A stretch of 64,000 bases of DNA from Nymphaea colorata (lineage: Eukaryota; Streptophyta; Magnoliopsida; Nymphaeales; Nymphaeaceae): the NCBI RefSeq assembly GCF_008831285.2, contig NC_045138.2:41843115-41907114 (forward strand). The letters run 5' to 3'. How positions within the stretch are numbered: the first letter of the stretch is position 1; each line of letters begins with the position of its first letter. Both the position numbers and the translations under genes were made by a program. This document shows positions 33,775 to 47,221 of this stretch, one piece after another. The notes under the pieces are model-generated. The model searched no databases. It saw nothing but the letters and a program-made list of their open reading frames with translations, and was not told the origin of the DNA.

Positions 33775-36700
33775 CTACAGTCTCTTGCTCGACTGCAGCT
33801 GTGGAATGAGTGGCACGTCATTACTATGATGTTCCTCATACTGCTCCAGCAGTGCAACAATGAAATCGAAATCTGGTCTCTTTGCTGGATCTGCCGTCCA
33901 GCACTGCCTTATGAGGTTTGAAATCTCCGGAGAGCAGGCATCTGGTATATGTGGTCGTTCATTCTGCAACAACAATCAAGCTAGAAGATTATATATTCAA
34001 GTGACTGAACAAGAAGGCTGCACATCTTTAAGTTTCAAAGTCCCAGAGCCAAAAGAAGAAAGAAAAAAGACACTAACATCAAATCAACTGATCATCCAAG
34101 CTGCAATCCTCGTCATGAGAAATTTTTTAGTCACCAATAGAACTCTATGCTCCAACAAAAACAAAATCAAATACCAGTACATTCATGAAACTTTATATGA
34201 CTAACTTAAAAAACAAAAAAAAAAAAAACCACACGTACACACACTCCAAACCTACTAGTATTGCTGCTAGATCATAACTCTGAAGTTCACAATATGTCAT
34301 GCCAGATAGTGCAAATGCTCCAAGGAAGGTTCTTGATCTCTAGATGCAACTATCCAATATGATCAGCATTACTCTTTTCTTCACTGTAATACAATATCTA
34401 CCATGGATTGAAACTAACCCTTAATGGCTACCCTGGCTTTTGTCTACTAGATATAGAGGTTGATGATGCATGAGGATCAGAGGGATTCTGTCTAATGGCC
34501 AAATAATATTTTGCAAAATGATCGTGGCTGATCAACAAACGATATATGTGGGCTGAGCCCTAAAATATTAATGAAAGAGGATTAAAATTGAAATGCAAAC
34601 AGATTGATCCTTAGGTGGAATATATTTCTTGAAAGCGAAGCTCCAAACAGGATTGTCTATGGTGAGGGATGAAACTCTGACAAAGCATCTTAAACAGCAG
34701 GAAAAGTAGCAAGAGGGAAGAGCTAATTGCACCGGTAGGGAAGCATTTGTTTAAGGACAGGACATTATATATATTGCAAAACATGATGGAGCACAACCAC
34801 ACACACTTCAAGCAATACAGCATCTTTGAAATGATATTACCAGTGTCATTTTCAAGAGGTCCCACAGGTTGCAAAATAACTGTGGTTATGGCCAGGAACA
34901 AGCTTGAACTTGGCTCACTTGACTCAAATTCTTTATGAGTAAGAACTCAAATGGGTTTGTCATAGGAACAAGTTAAGCTCGAAGAAATCAAACTCAGCAC
35001 ACATTAAGCCTATTTGACAAACATATTCATTATAAGGTTTCTAGCAGGAGGCTTGTTTTCTCAATAACTTGCATCAAATAACTCGAAACATTGCAACGTA
35101 AGAGCTGCTGTGGTTGGTACCTAGTGGAGGAAACCTCCACATGCTCGACCTTCCCTTTCTCAGTGGAGACATATGGCTTGCTTTAAGCCCTGGGATAAGG
35201 TTAAAAAATTGATGTCTGGATCAAGGTTCAAACGCCATAAAAAGGACATAAACATGGAAAGTCTCTTTTATGCCATCTAGAATTCTCAAAGAAAAATGAA
35301 CTGTCTTTTGATAAACCTTACCATTTCCTTGATTAGTTTAATATTTTAATCACTCATCTGTAGACAAAAAGTAGTGGCATAAGCACTAATTTGAATAAAC
35401 ATATAGAATTGTCACGACAGGAAGGACATAGCAACTGATAGCCCCATATTTAAGGCAACTAGAATGTATAAGGTCACTTGGTATATTGCAGTCCAATAGT
35501 CCAATACCCAAAAGAGGTGAGGTGCACAAGTTGCTACTTGGTGGCAATATATCGGTCTCAACAGTAACAGAGGAGAATAAGCATTTAATTCACACTGTTG
35601 TCAAAGGTGTTGATACAAAGCCTGTATGAACAGAATCAGCCAATTCACAATGCTCCGCAAATTATCTTGGTTGCAATTTGGAAAAAAAACATAATTGAGT
35701 AACTACCTTTTCTGATACAGCAAAAGCAGCCTGCACAGGAGTCATCCCTTGAAATGGAACAAGAGCTGTTAAGAGTTCCCAAAGGACAATTCCAAAGCTG
35801 TAAACATCCACTTTCTTGGTATATGTCTTTCCCCTGATCATTTCAGGTGCCATCCACCGGTATGTCCCCATGAATCCCTTTGTTGCATGGCATTGAGTAT
35901 CTAAGCATGAGATACCAAAATCAACAACCTTAACTGTCAATTCATCATTCAGCAGCAAGTTATTGGACTTGAGATCCCGGTGTACAATCCCTTGTGCATG
36001 AAGATATTGCATCCCTCTAGAAATGTCAAGAGCAAACTTCAGAATCATCTTGTTTGATAAAGAATAAGGCTCCTTCTTGTGAAGATACATCCTGAGCGTT
36101 CCTTGAGACATATATTCAGTGATTATACAGTATACAGGAGGTTTTCTGTATGCAGCAATAAACTGTAAAGTAAAACATAAGCAAGCAGTTGTCAGAATTG
36201 TCTTGGTGCTAACAAACGAGAAGCAAATGGATAGAGTACTAGGAAAGAGGAAAAAGGGGAAAGGAGGAAGGAACCTCGAGCCATTCAACATAAGATAAAT
36301 TGCCAGAAGAACTGAAGGTCAGTGGAAAGAATCAAATGACCTTTCTGTTAAGCTACACAAAAGTCTTGCATTTTATGAACACAAAAGTAATTCAAATTTG
36401 TTTCCCCATGCATAAAGTACACAAAATACGGCAATGCTATGGAAAAAACTAACTCGAACAAGATGTGAAATGAAAACAATAACAATGACATATACACTCA
36501 TGACGTGCAAATTTGGATAGCCAAATATACATGGCACATGAGTGTGAGAATTTGTCGAGTGCCCTCAGAAAATCTACACCCACACTCATGATGTGCAAAT
36601 TTGGCACTCAGACCATCACTACACTAAAATGTATCATTAAATTTCAGAAGTCAACTATGACAGACACATACACATACCACTCACACAATACACATCCACA

Positions 36701-38804
36701 CCTTGGCAAAGCCACATTATGGTTAGGGTGGGCAGTTGACTACCTCATAATTTTTTTTACTCCCTGCCCACCCCCCCCCACCCATTACTTTAAGAGGATT
36801 TTTCCATTGAAAAACACACTTGAGTAATGAGTGGCCCCTAATTCTACGAGATCCCATCTACAATTTTTATATCTTTTACTTTTATTGTTACTTATAAAAG
36901 AAAGGACTCAAATTTAATTTATAACAATTTAATTATCTAATATATAAATATGTACATATGCCATTTTATTTTGCATAATTTTGTTATATTAAAAAGATAT
37001 CAGATGTACCACAGTAGTTTATATACTTTTAAATTTAAATAATATCATAGAACAATTTTTTTGAAATTCTTTTATATCAACAATAATAATTTTAGTAATA
37101 GAGAAGTAAGAACTTATGGTACCTTTTATAAAGCTTTTTTACCTTTGCCAGAAGTAAAAAAGTTAGTACTGACTTTGGAAAGCTTAGTCTTACTTTATAC
37201 GTTATTTTAGTTGCCTTTAAATTTTAGAACGAAAGAGTTTCTATTTTGATATTATTAAAAGGGAAAATGTATTTCCATTAAGTTAAGAGAGAAGCTGATT
37301 TCCTTAAGATATATTTGTAAGAAAATTCTTGAGATGTATATTAGGCCTACAAAAAAGAACAAGTATAATAATTTTCCAAAAGTCGACTAGATTTTGCCAA
37401 AAGGTGATAATTTTAGACATTATATATATAATATTAAAAAAATATCTCATCTCTTGATAATTAAAAAAGCTATAATTTTTCTTGCTCCAAATTTGAGACC
37501 GTTGTAATTTTATTAGAAGTTTATGCCCCTCAACGCACAAATTTTGGCCCCATCACGGCCTGCAATTATTTGATGTGGACAAGCACTCATTCGCTACGAC
37601 GTAAACTTGGCACTTATGATGGCCACAGTAAAACGTATCAGCTACAATAATCGGTTCTCAAAAGTCAACTACGCCACAAAATGAGAAGCAAATTCATCAA
37701 GAGGAAATGATTTCACCAACACAGGGAACATTAGACCTTTTTCTTTCCTTTTGGCCTTTTTCTGAAGAGAGGTGAAGTTTGGGCCGTAGGAGCACACAAG
37801 CCACTCCATTCCTAAACCTGGCGAATGTTGTCAAGCGTTTAGTTGGGAAAATCCTTGAGGTCCTCTTTCACTCAAGGCTTATTGTAACGTGATGCCCAAG
37901 AACTGGTGATATACTTAAATTTCACAACACCCTTTTCTGAAGACGGATCACTGTAAACCATCATGATAAGGGAATACCCAAACCAACTCAGAACAAAAAC
38001 TGCATACACACAGCAAAAAGAGTTGCAGCATCCAAAAGTGGATCTTGTCAACCTGATTTGAATCTGGGTTCATGCAGCGCCTACCAAATACAGTAGCCAG
38101 CGTGTGTTAAAAAATGGGTAAAGCTGCAATGGCAGAAGCAACTTTCTGAAAGAAAGTTGCAGAAAAGTTTCAAGGCCAGCACCAACTTGGTGCCCTTTTC
38201 TGGTCATTTCTTCGTGTAAAGCCCTCTAATGGTACCCCTTCCTTTCCAATCAGAAAAAAGCAAACTTTTTTTTGTAACATGCACGCCCATACTTTACTTG
38301 GGACTCGAAGGACAAAGAGACAAAACGGAGGAATTCATGTGTGGTGGAGGCAGAGTTAATTACCTCGATCACATTAGGATGGCGAAGGCGCGAAAGCAAA
38401 GCGACTTCCGAATTGAATTGGCTGTCGATGAGCGGTCGAGAGCCATCTTCGTTATCAGGCACCCTCACCATCTTCACGGCCACGGCCCGCTGCTTGTATA
38501 TCCCTCTGTAAATCCTGCTGTTGGAGCCAGAAGCGAACCTGTTGCCGATGAACAACTCCGACATGTCGGCCACCCATTCAGGTTGCGCGCCACCAGCAAT
38601 AGCCCCTTCTGTTTCTTCTTTGACTTCACCACTACCGTGGCCACTAATTTGGCAATCGAGTAGCACCGACCAGGACTTGAGACTGTCCAGCCTATCCTGT
38701 CCTGGTGCAATACTGCTCGTGCTCCTGTCCAGGGGCAGAGTAAGAGGACGAGGTCTCTCAACTGTCTTCCTTTTCTGTCTGAATCCCCAGAAACAAGAAA
38801 CCAT
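33775..38804 (-). CDS. HT1: HT1-like Raf-type serine/threonine protein kinase
   Basis: Three coding exons on the minus strand: 38364-38804, 35707-36162 and 33775-33963, with GT-AG introns of 2.2 and 1.7 kb, all phase 0. They give 361 residues. The kinase domain starts at about residue 84: glycine loop FASGSNSRIYRG (90-101), catalytic Lys in AVAVKMV (K111), alpha-C Glu in FNSEVALL (E133), HRDLKSNN (208-215), DFG (228-230) and GTYRWMAPE (246-254). All catalytic residues are present. Blocks such as IYKQRAVAVKMV, YCIITEYMSQG and PFQGMTPVQAAFAV place it with HIGH LEAF TEMPERATURE 1, a C-group Raf-like kinase that in Arabidopsis controls the stomatal response to CO2. Orthology versus a paralog within the clade cannot be decided here. 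The N-terminal 80 residues are variable. The gene is convergent with PUX4. Confidence 0.92.
36505..37680. repeat. Direct repeats bracketing an AT-rich segment in kinase intron 1
   Basis: A segment at 36581-36665 (TGCAAATTTGGCACTCA, AAAATGTATCA, AGAAGTCAACTA) recurs in diverged form at 37584-37680 (GTAAACTTGGCACTTA, AAAACGTATCA, AAAAGTCAACTA). A shorter extra copy of GTGCAAATTTGG is at about 36509. Between them lie about 900 bp of AT-rich sequence and a GGGTGGGCAG / CTGCCCACCC hairpin (about 36730-36775). Probably two copies of an unnamed repeat, or one copy split by an insertion. Confidence 0.5.
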
Positions 38805-38817
38805 CTTTCCCTTTTTT

Positions 38818-38821
<4 letters not shown>

Positions 38822-38849
<28 letters not shown>
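38822..38849. repeat. (CT)n microsatellite in the kinase 5' region
   Basis: Fourteen CT units lying 18 bp upstream of the kinase ATG, read as (AG)n on the coding strand. Such runs are common in plant 5' UTRs. Confidence 0.95.
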
Positions 38850-38851
38850 AG

Positions 38852-40869
38852 GGCTCTCTGCTCAAAGAGCCCAAAAAGAGGTGCCTACATTGGTATGTGG
38901 GACAAATGGTTGCACCTATTGAAAATTCTGGGAAGATGGATTCCTCTCCCGATGAAGAATATGGCTTCTTCTTCTTCTTCTAATTGTACGCTGGAGCATA
39001 ATGGTTAGGAGGGAATCTCATGAACATTTTGGTTCTCTTTTTGAGCATTTTCCTTCCTTCCCTCTTTCTCCTTTTCTTCATACAGGTGGTGCATCCCACC
39101 CGTGACAGCTTGTAATGGGAAAGCAGCACGCACGAGCGGGAAGATCCATTGCATCTCTCGCCCTCTCTTTTGGCCCCCCACCCTTTTTTCCTGCTTTTAC
39201 GTGACTGCTCTAAATTCTAATGGTGGGGTTATATTCTGGGGAGCCTTTTTTTTTTTCCCTTTCAGCTCCTTTGGTAGGGAAGCCGTTGCAGAGAAATCAA
39301 TTCTGATTATAACAATTCTTCCCCAACTTGACAATCTCTGACCGAAGAGGAAGAATTCCTCTGCGCGGGCTCTGTGCGCTGCTTTTCCCTTTCTTTGGAA
39401 AACCTTCATTGAAGATAAACTTTGATGATTTATTGACCTTTTCCATTTTCATCTGATCGAAGACAACCATGGAGGAAGGAAGCATCTTGGATTAAAAAAG
39501 CCCGACTTTTACGTTCGCACATTTGTCTTTCCTAATCGTAAAAGCGGGCGAATTGAATTCTCCTGCTGGTGCAGCGTGGTGAGTGGCCTCGGCGGTTTTG
39601 AGTTCATCCAGCGTTGGTCTCCTGAGCGAGCCAAAAGGATGGGTAGGCCCCAAGGCAAAGACAGAAGCAGGCGAGCCATGACTCTCTCCACGCGAGGGCC
39701 ATTCTCCCCGTACTTTTAAAAATAAAAAAAAATCAGTCTTCTTCTGTACTTATGTCGGGATGACCTCCGAGGCACTCACCACGGTGCATAAACTGTTGTT
39801 GAAGACTCATTTTTTTAAAAAAAATTCAACCTCTAAAATGTTGTTTGGACATTAAAAGTCGCATCCAAAATACAGGCATGTTTGAATGATGATTGAAATT
39901 AAATCTATCAAAAGTCCAATTTTGACAAAAGTCATTTTAGAAAATAAGAGGGTGTAGAATAAAATACTCATCTTGCTCACCCAACTTAACCTTAAAAAAA
40001 AAATTTCAATCATCAAAATGACTCAAAGGTAACAAGTTCCAAGCCTTGGATGATTTAAATGAATAGTATTCTCAAGTTGCTATCTCTCTAGCTAACCAAG
40101 CATTCAAGCAGAAGGAACGAATGGCATGCTTAGGTAAGGTCTCTGGACTAAGCCTAGTTTTGTTTGGTTAGAACAAGGAAATGGTAAAAAGAAACTACAA
40201 ATGGGAGAGAAATAAAAGAAGTTTCCACTTGGGGAAGGGGATGAGGTGCAAATGTCAAATTATTTTCCTAGCACGAGTGGGAAAGCTCTATCTGATCAAC
40301 CTCGACATTGAAGTTTCGTGACTTTAATGAAACAATAATGGGAAGTTCCTTGAAATGTCTAAAACCCCATACGGAAGGAATCCTAGCACTTGAAAAAGCC
40401 TGTCAGCCGAGGTTGAGACTGTATAGGTGTGAAAGGTCGTCTGGCCCTGCAGGATGTGAGCAATGTGAATTCTGCTCTTCCTGAGTCAAAGGAAATATAT
40501 GAAAAAAAAGTGATTCCATAGGGGTTTCTCCTAGGGAGGGAGTTAGCTAGGATGCACCTCACTCATGGATGCAGTATCTAGGAACATCAGGTGCCTCGTT
40601 AGACACACACTAAACACAATTGCATTTCTTGCTATAGTCGATGTATTGAAAAATTGTGATTGTCTATGATACCATATTGTATATGATACCATACTGAATT
40701 GGTTGGATAATATGAGACGGAATTGGAATAGATATGCTTGGTGTTCGAACATGGGCCATTGTGATGGCAAAGCGAGAATCCTTATTGGCTAGAATCCAAC
40801 ATCTGTCAAAGCTAGAATCCTTATTGACTTTTTAGGAATCGCTTTCTAATGAGGATTTACTTATTACCT
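38852..40869. other. Kinase upstream region and intergenic DNA
   Basis: The promoter of the kinase is expected in the first kilobase, reading to the left. No TATA box can be assigned with confidence. No coding homology is seen. The part after about 40280 may include eroded LINE sequence, since it runs into the LINE below. Confidence 0.4.
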
Positions 40870-43800
40870 AATCAAAGAGATAGAGTGTAGGAGTTTAATG
40901 GCATTAGGCTTCTTTTGTTTATGTATGGTGAACTTTGGGCCCTCTTGGGTAATTTCAATGCCATGAGAGGTGATGTAGACAAAATAGGTCTCCCTCCCAA
41001 TCTTTCTGTTTGTAGGGATTTCAAATGATTTTTATGAGGATGCAACTTTCGCTTTCTGGAAGGCAATGCTAGAGGATTCATGTGGTCCAAGAACAGACTT
41101 GGCATGGAGAACATTCTTTTCTCTCTTGATTGGTGCATACTTAATCATCTTTGGGTATTAAAATGGAGCCATGGCGACTCTGCAAGGGTGTTAGAGAAAT
41201 CAATGTCTGGCCACAATGATATGATTTTCTCCTTTAGCTTTAGTAACGAAAGATCTCTTCATTAAATTGGAGGTATCCAAGTATGCTAATTGTTGAGGCA
41301 AGAGAGAAAGTTATAGACTTATAGTGCATGAGGCATGCGGACATGATAATTGTTGTATGTTGATCCAAGTCGTTTGCAGGAACAACATTGGCATTAGCTA
41401 CATGGTAGAAGAGAAAAGTGGGAGAACCTATGGTCAAAATCAAAAGTATTAAATACCATGTGAGAAAAATCTAGGACTGTCTTGAAGCTGGGGTTTATGG
41501 GCTGTAGGGCTTGAGAGAACTCTTCGTTAACAGCTCAACCAATCCTTTGAAAAGGAACAGGAATTGTGGTGGCCGCATGGAAGAATCTGATGGTTATCTA
41601 ATGGTGACTGTGCTACAGCTTTTTTTCAGGCAACTATCAGGAGCAAGAAGGCGAACAATGTGGTGTCTACTATTGGCAACAAAATATGTTCGGACAAGCA
41701 AGGTCTTCAAGACCTTTGTATTGACTAGTTTCATGATTTGCTTGCTTATATTGAGGGTTCGGGTTGCCTTATGGGAGAGCTTGTGGAAGGCCCTGAAGTA
41801 ATGGAGAAGAATGAGAAGCTATTAAGGTCAATACTCATGAAGAAGTTAAATATGTTGCATTTAAGGCTGATCACATGAGTGCCCCAGGCCTGGATGATTT
41901 CTCTACTAGTTTTTACAAGACCATTGGTACATAGTGCTGCACAAAATGTGGTAAAAGTGGTGAATAATTATTAAATCAGGTACACTAGATAAGAAGCTTA
42001 ACATATTACTTTTAACTTGGATTCCCAAAAAAGAGGGTGATCGTAATGTGTCGGACTTGAGGCCACTTGATTTATGCAATTCTTCATAGAAAGTTATCTC
42101 TAAAGTGCTTGTGGAAAGAATGAAAGGAACTTTAAAGAGAATTGTGAGTCCTAACCAAGTCACTTTCTTACCTAAGAGGATGCTTTAGGATGATGTTGTA
42201 TTGGGGCATGAGATTAGTCACTCTGGAAAGTTGTCTAAAGTTTCTCTCTGTCTAAATTTAAATATTTCTACAACATAAAACAAACTAAATTGGTTTGTTC
42301 TAGAGAAGACTCTAAGCTACTTGGTGTTTGTGGACAGTTTGGTTCGAAAAATTATATCATGTGTTCGTAGAGGCATGCTGACTATTTTGAGTTGCATAGA
42401 AACTTGAGATAGGAAGATTCTATTTTCTCTGCCTCTTTTTTATTATGATGGAGATTGTGAGTAAATTTCTGAAGTCTAAAGTAAAGGAGGGTGTTATTAG
42501 AGTTCTTTGTATTCCTAAAGTGGGAAGATGCCTAGTATACATTGCTTTCTTAGATGATGTGATCATTGTCTATAGAGTTGATAGGAGGTTAGTTTTAGAG
42601 ATTAAGAATGCCTTAGAGTGTATTCTCACCTAGTTTGGATTGCACATTAATAGCTTGATTTTGTTGGTTACTGAATTTGTGAAGCACCATCAATTGATAG
42701 AGTTATCTCCATATCCCAGTTGGGAATCAAAGTGATGCCTATTTGATACTTGGAGCTTCCTCGCTTTTAGGGCAACATGAGAAAAGAATGGTATGAAAAC
42801 CTGATTTTAAAAGTCCAAAATAAAATAGCCGCATGGAAACTCCCTAACTTGCTATCTTATGTAGAGGGATTATGCTTGAGTACATGTTTTATCGCATGTT
42901 ATTAACTTTTTGATAAGTGCTTTCAAACTATTAGATGGTGCTTTCAACAACCTTGGCTCTATGCTGACTAAATTTATGTGGGGTGGAAGCGAATCTAGTC
43001 ATGAAAAACACCTTATTGTTTGGAAAGAGCTATGTCATCCTACCTTGGAAGGAGTAAGAATTAAAACCCAACTATTGGTATGTAAAGTAAACATGGTAAA
43101 TTGGGTTTGGAATTTTGTGAGGAGGGAACTATCTGGGCTGACATATGTACTTCCATTGTCATAGCCTTGAGATGATTAAGGCCTCAAGAAAGAGGTCATG
43201 GTGCTTTGAGGGTATAAAGTGGATGTGGACTGGTATTGTTGAAGAGGTACAACAGAAAATTGGGAGAGACCATTAAGTTTTTGAAAGAAAAGTGGGTGGA
43301 AGTATGTCTCTATGCTTTCATGATTGGGGAAGAATGGCGCTCTTTATGTGGCAGTCTATCTATGTCAACGAGGGAAGTCCTTTACTTAGAAGTCATGGTT
43401 TTCCAAGAGTTTAAGAATGTGTTATCTAGATGTAGATTCGGTTAGCTTCTACTTTAGGAGGTGGATGATTGCCTAAGCTTCATGAGTTTTGTGAATGTAA
43501 TTTGGAACTTGGTGAAAAAGAAAAAAAGTCATGATAAAAAATGGAGGGATTGGATTTGGGCTAAAGAGGGTTTGTCTATGTTCCTACTACTGGAAGACTA
43601 TCTTCTAAAGATAGCTAGAAGAAAATGGGAATTGCCCTGCAAATTGTTACTTCAGTGTTGGAGAGCTGAAGAGTCTGCTGGTCATGTTAGCTTTAGGTGC
43701 CGTATTGCTATGGAAGTGTGGTATTTTATAGGTTGTATTCACCAAGATATTATCAATGTGCTTAAAGTGTGGTTTGGTTGTACATTCATTGCTAACTAAC

Positions 43801-44510
43801 TTACTAACAATTGGCATGCATGTTTTCATATGGTGATTTGGTGTTTATGAAAATAGAGGAGAGAAAGAATGATTGAGGAACACTCATGCTCAATTGTAGG
43901 AATATAGAAGGATGCTTAGAATGGTTGCTATGATATGTTTAAGTCTTTTCTTAATAATAGAGAATCATTTGTATGGCCTACAAGCAATGGATGAAATTAA
44001 GGATCATCTCCGGTCATTGGCAGTGTGTTGCAGGTGGAGGGAGGCTTATGTGATCAAATTGTTTGTACTCATTACAACTTTGGTCAGTTGACTGTGGTGG
44101 GATGGGAATCAAAGGAAATGGGAAAGGGCATCTATGAAATTTAGAAGTTTGATAAAAAAAAAGTTTAGGACCCAAAGCTCGAAGTGGTAGACTCCATAAT
44201 TGAATGTCAGTGGTTGGCTCCAATGTCAATTGTGATAATGGCAAACCGAAAGCGATAGATTAATTGGCCTAAGGCTAGTCTAGAGGGTAGAAACTTGTTG
44301 AGATTTGACCTTCAAGCAAAGTGCTGCTTTATTATCTTTCTTGTTGTTGCATCCTACCAACTAAGTAGTGGCAGGAGTGAGTTCTATCTAGTTGGTGGGA
44401 CTCGCTTAGTTTGTTTATCAGTGTTTGATGTCATTATTTGTATTCATTATTCTATTTTTGTTTGTAATAAAAATGTAGGAATCTATCCTTCGGTAGGTAA
44501 ATTTTTGAAT
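40870..44510 (+). mobile_element. LINE (L1-type) retrotransposon, eroded
   Basis: Plus-strand pieces in the order of a plant L1 ORF2. Endonuclease: LGNFNAMRGD at 40945 (Asp of GDFN changed to Asn), GFMWSKNRLG and SGHNDM. Reverse transcriptase: SAPGLDDF at 41878, WIPKKEG and DLRPL at about 42015, SPNQVTFLPKRML, then FLDDVIIV at 42547 in place of the F/YADD catalytic box. A connector with FMWGG follows, then a zf-RVT-like zinc region (43620-43740, AEESAGHVSFRCRIAMEVW). The 3' end (44440-44490) is T-rich without a long A tail. Stops and shifts throughout, and two active-site changes: dead. Limits are approximate. Confidence 0.75.
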
Positions 44511-45260
44511 AACTTAGATTAGGTTATTCACACAAAACATTGTTTTTGTCTTATGATCCAAACATGCAAACTAGGTTTTATAACTAGTTAAAGAAAAATA
44601 AGTTGCCTTAAAAATATTTTTAAGAAAACATTACATGAGAAGATAACTGAAAAAGAAAATAATAACAAATAGTAGACTATTGGCAAATAATATCAAATTC
44701 CCAAGATAGAAGTAAAAAGAAATCTTCATTCTTTTTATCCAACAATTCATCCATTCAAATCAATCTGCCTTTGCTCAAGTACTGATATTGACTATATATG
44801 TTCAACTAAGATGTCTAATTTTTACTCAAGAATATTAACAATCTGAAACTTTTCCAGTTTTTTGAGTACATAGATGAAACATTTACTATCAAATGAAAGG
44901 CTATGATAATCTTGCGACTCAATAAGGTGAAACAAGATGTGCCTTAATTTCTACTATCTTCTCCATCTACATTTGATTATTGTTTTCATCCTAGCTCATG
45001 AAAATCTAACAACCAAAAGTTTTTATTAGAAGAAAAATTATGTCATCCTAAGTTGTAGTATCATTATTTTTTGGTGTTATAAAATGAAAAATTTGTTGGT
45101 TTACAAGAATCATTTATTTGATTTCAAGATGCTCTAATCCAACCCACAAGCTTAAGAAAATTTTAACTTTCATTTTTTTTGCTTTAAGTCTATTTAGTTG
45201 AACACAATGGTTTTAGATCGATTTAAACTATAATATTTTAAATTTTCTAAAAGAAATGTA
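44511..45260. other. No gene seen
   Basis: AT-rich sequence between the LINE and the LTR element at 45261. No open frame with homology. Confidence 0.4.
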
Positions 45261-45948
45261 TGTGTTTTGGACCAACTATGCCTAGCCTAGCCAAGTGAAT
45301 AGTAGGGATGCTCATGTAACCAGCAATGTCATTGCTCGGGAAGCAATTTGGATCCAATCAGATGGTAAGTCAAGCATAAAGAAATGCACTTGGGATGTGC
45401 AACACGATGGTGTAAAGACAAAGTGTGTTAGCGCAGCATGGTTGGTAGTCTTTGGAATATGCAGTCCCATTGGTAAGTTCCCATGCGTAGCATTAGGCTG
45501 CATACAGGAGTAAACATAGATTAGTTGGATGCATAAGCTACATCTGCAACTGGATATGTTGGTGCAGGAGTGAGTAAATGGCAGTTCCTTGTTGAATAAG
45601 GGGATGGTTGGTTGTCTTGCTTAATGAAATGTAGACGACAATTGCATATGACTGAGGAAACCTCCCATGAGAATTTTCTCCCACCAAAATTTCATATGAA
45701 GTAGATAGACGTTTAGAAGAATGATAGTGTTCTGACATGACCTCATGGTCATGGCTTGCTGATAGGTTACTATGAGACAAATCTTGGGTGATGACCTGTC
45801 GAGTGCCTAGTACTCATTGTCTAGTCCATGGTCAGAAAGATTGAAGAATGTTTTTACTACCTTTAAGGTTGAGTCAAGCTGGATGAGGATTTGAGGAAAC
45901 CCTCGATATTACGTGGGCATAAATGGATTGAAAAATTGGTTCTTGACA
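45261..45948 (+). repeat. Left LTR of element C
   Basis: Starts TGTGTTTTGG and ends TTCTTGACA. Shared words with the right LTR include AGAATGATAGTGTTCTGAC, CCTCATGGTCAT, GCATTAGGCTGCA (GCGTTAGGCTGCA on the right) and CGAGTGCCTAG. It is somewhat longer than the right copy because of insertions around 45400-45460. Confidence 0.65.
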
Positions 45949-46618
45949 AACTTGTGTTAGAGAAGAATAGTTTCTTGGGAAGAACTTGAAAGACAAAAAA
46001 CATATGAGAATAAATCGAGAAAAGGAAACAAAAATTCAAAATTCTAATGCAGAGAATTAACCAACAGGTTGTTTTCACAAATATCGATTTATTTGTTGTG
46101 TTGTGCCCCATAGTTTGGGGCATGTTTAGAGGATACTGGTTCAAGTGACCCTGATGGTATTGGCCAGATGGAGATCACATGATTGAAAATAGTACCTAGG
46201 TATTAGGAGCTAAAGGACATAGATGTGTAGCTTGCTGAGATAGATAGCATTAAGAAGACCCAACATGAAAAATGATCGTCCAAGAGGGCAAGGGCTCTTG
46301 GTGTTGACATGGCTCAAGCAGTAAGCATATCATGGTACTCAAAGGTGATTATTGATTGACTACACATCTTGGCAACTTGATACTTATTGGTTCTCTGATA
46401 TGTTCCAGACTTTACTGAAAAAAAAGTGCTTAATGTGACATAAGAGTGAGATGTAATCACCCCAAATTTTTCTAAAGGACTATGATGTTTTATCAAAGTG
46501 CGAAATTTAAATTTAGGCACAAGATTCAAATTCAAAATACTACTTTCAGATCCAAATTAAATCCAAAATACTACTTTCAAATCCAAAACCCAAGTTCAGA
46601 TCCAAATCGATCATTTAA

Positions 46619-46906
46619 GACTAATTTGTCCTTCCTTTTGACCAAAGAACCTCCTTTTAGAGGGTAATTTTAGTCTTTTTGGGTGGATAAGACTCATTTG
46701 CCCTTCCTTTTGACCAAAGAACCTCCTTTTAGAGGGTAATTTTAGTCTTTTTGGTTGGACAAGACCCATTTGCCCTTCCTTTTGACCAAAGAACCTCCTT
46801 TTAGAGGGTAATTTTAGTCTTTTTGGGTGGACAAGACTCATTTGCCCTTCCTTTTGACCAAAAAATCTTCTTTTGGAGGGTGATTTTAGTCTTTTTAGGT
46901 CAAAAA
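46619..46906. repeat. 72-bp tandem array, 4 units
   Basis: Units starting GACTCATTTGCCCTTCC lie at 46619, 46691, 46763 and 46835, an exact 72-bp period. The minus strand therefore stays open and would encode a 24-residue repeat (QKEGQM, SKRRFFG). I read this as a by-product of the period, since it lies in an LTR ahead of the TATA box. Confidence 0.92.
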
Positions 46907-46939
46907 ATTTAAATTTTGGGTTTTGGCTCCAAAATCCTC

Positions 46940-46947
46940 TATAAATA
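46940..46947 (+). promoter_or_regulatory. TATA box of solo LTR B
   Basis: TATAAATA in the context CTCTATAAATACCC, followed by a leader-like CT-rich stretch, in the same relative order as in LTR A. Confidence 0.6.
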
Positions 46948-47221
46948 CCCTCCATATCCCCCCTCTTGGGCAAGATTGGCTACTGGGAGAAACTCTAGTG
47001 TATTCTCACTTGAAGACTTAGAGTTTCTCTTGACTCTCTCTCCCCCTCTTCCTCTCTCCATATTCCTCTCCAACTTGGAGCAAGCTACAACCCTCTTGGA
47101 GGCATCATCTTGGAGCTTCACTCAAAGGGGATTTCAAGTGAAGGTGTTTATCTTCCTTAGGTCATTTCTCATTAGAGGTATGTAATCATCATCCCTTTCA
47201 TTTCTTTTTTTTTTTCTCTCT

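Noticed and set aside
34200-35660. Search for an extra exon or RNA gene in kinase intron 2
   Set aside because: Exons 2 and 3 join in phase at the conserved kinase sequence, and nothing else is recognisable.
46611-46973. 120-residue basic repeat ORF on the minus strand
   Set aside because: Explained by the 72-bp tandem array inside an LTR. No start context or homology.
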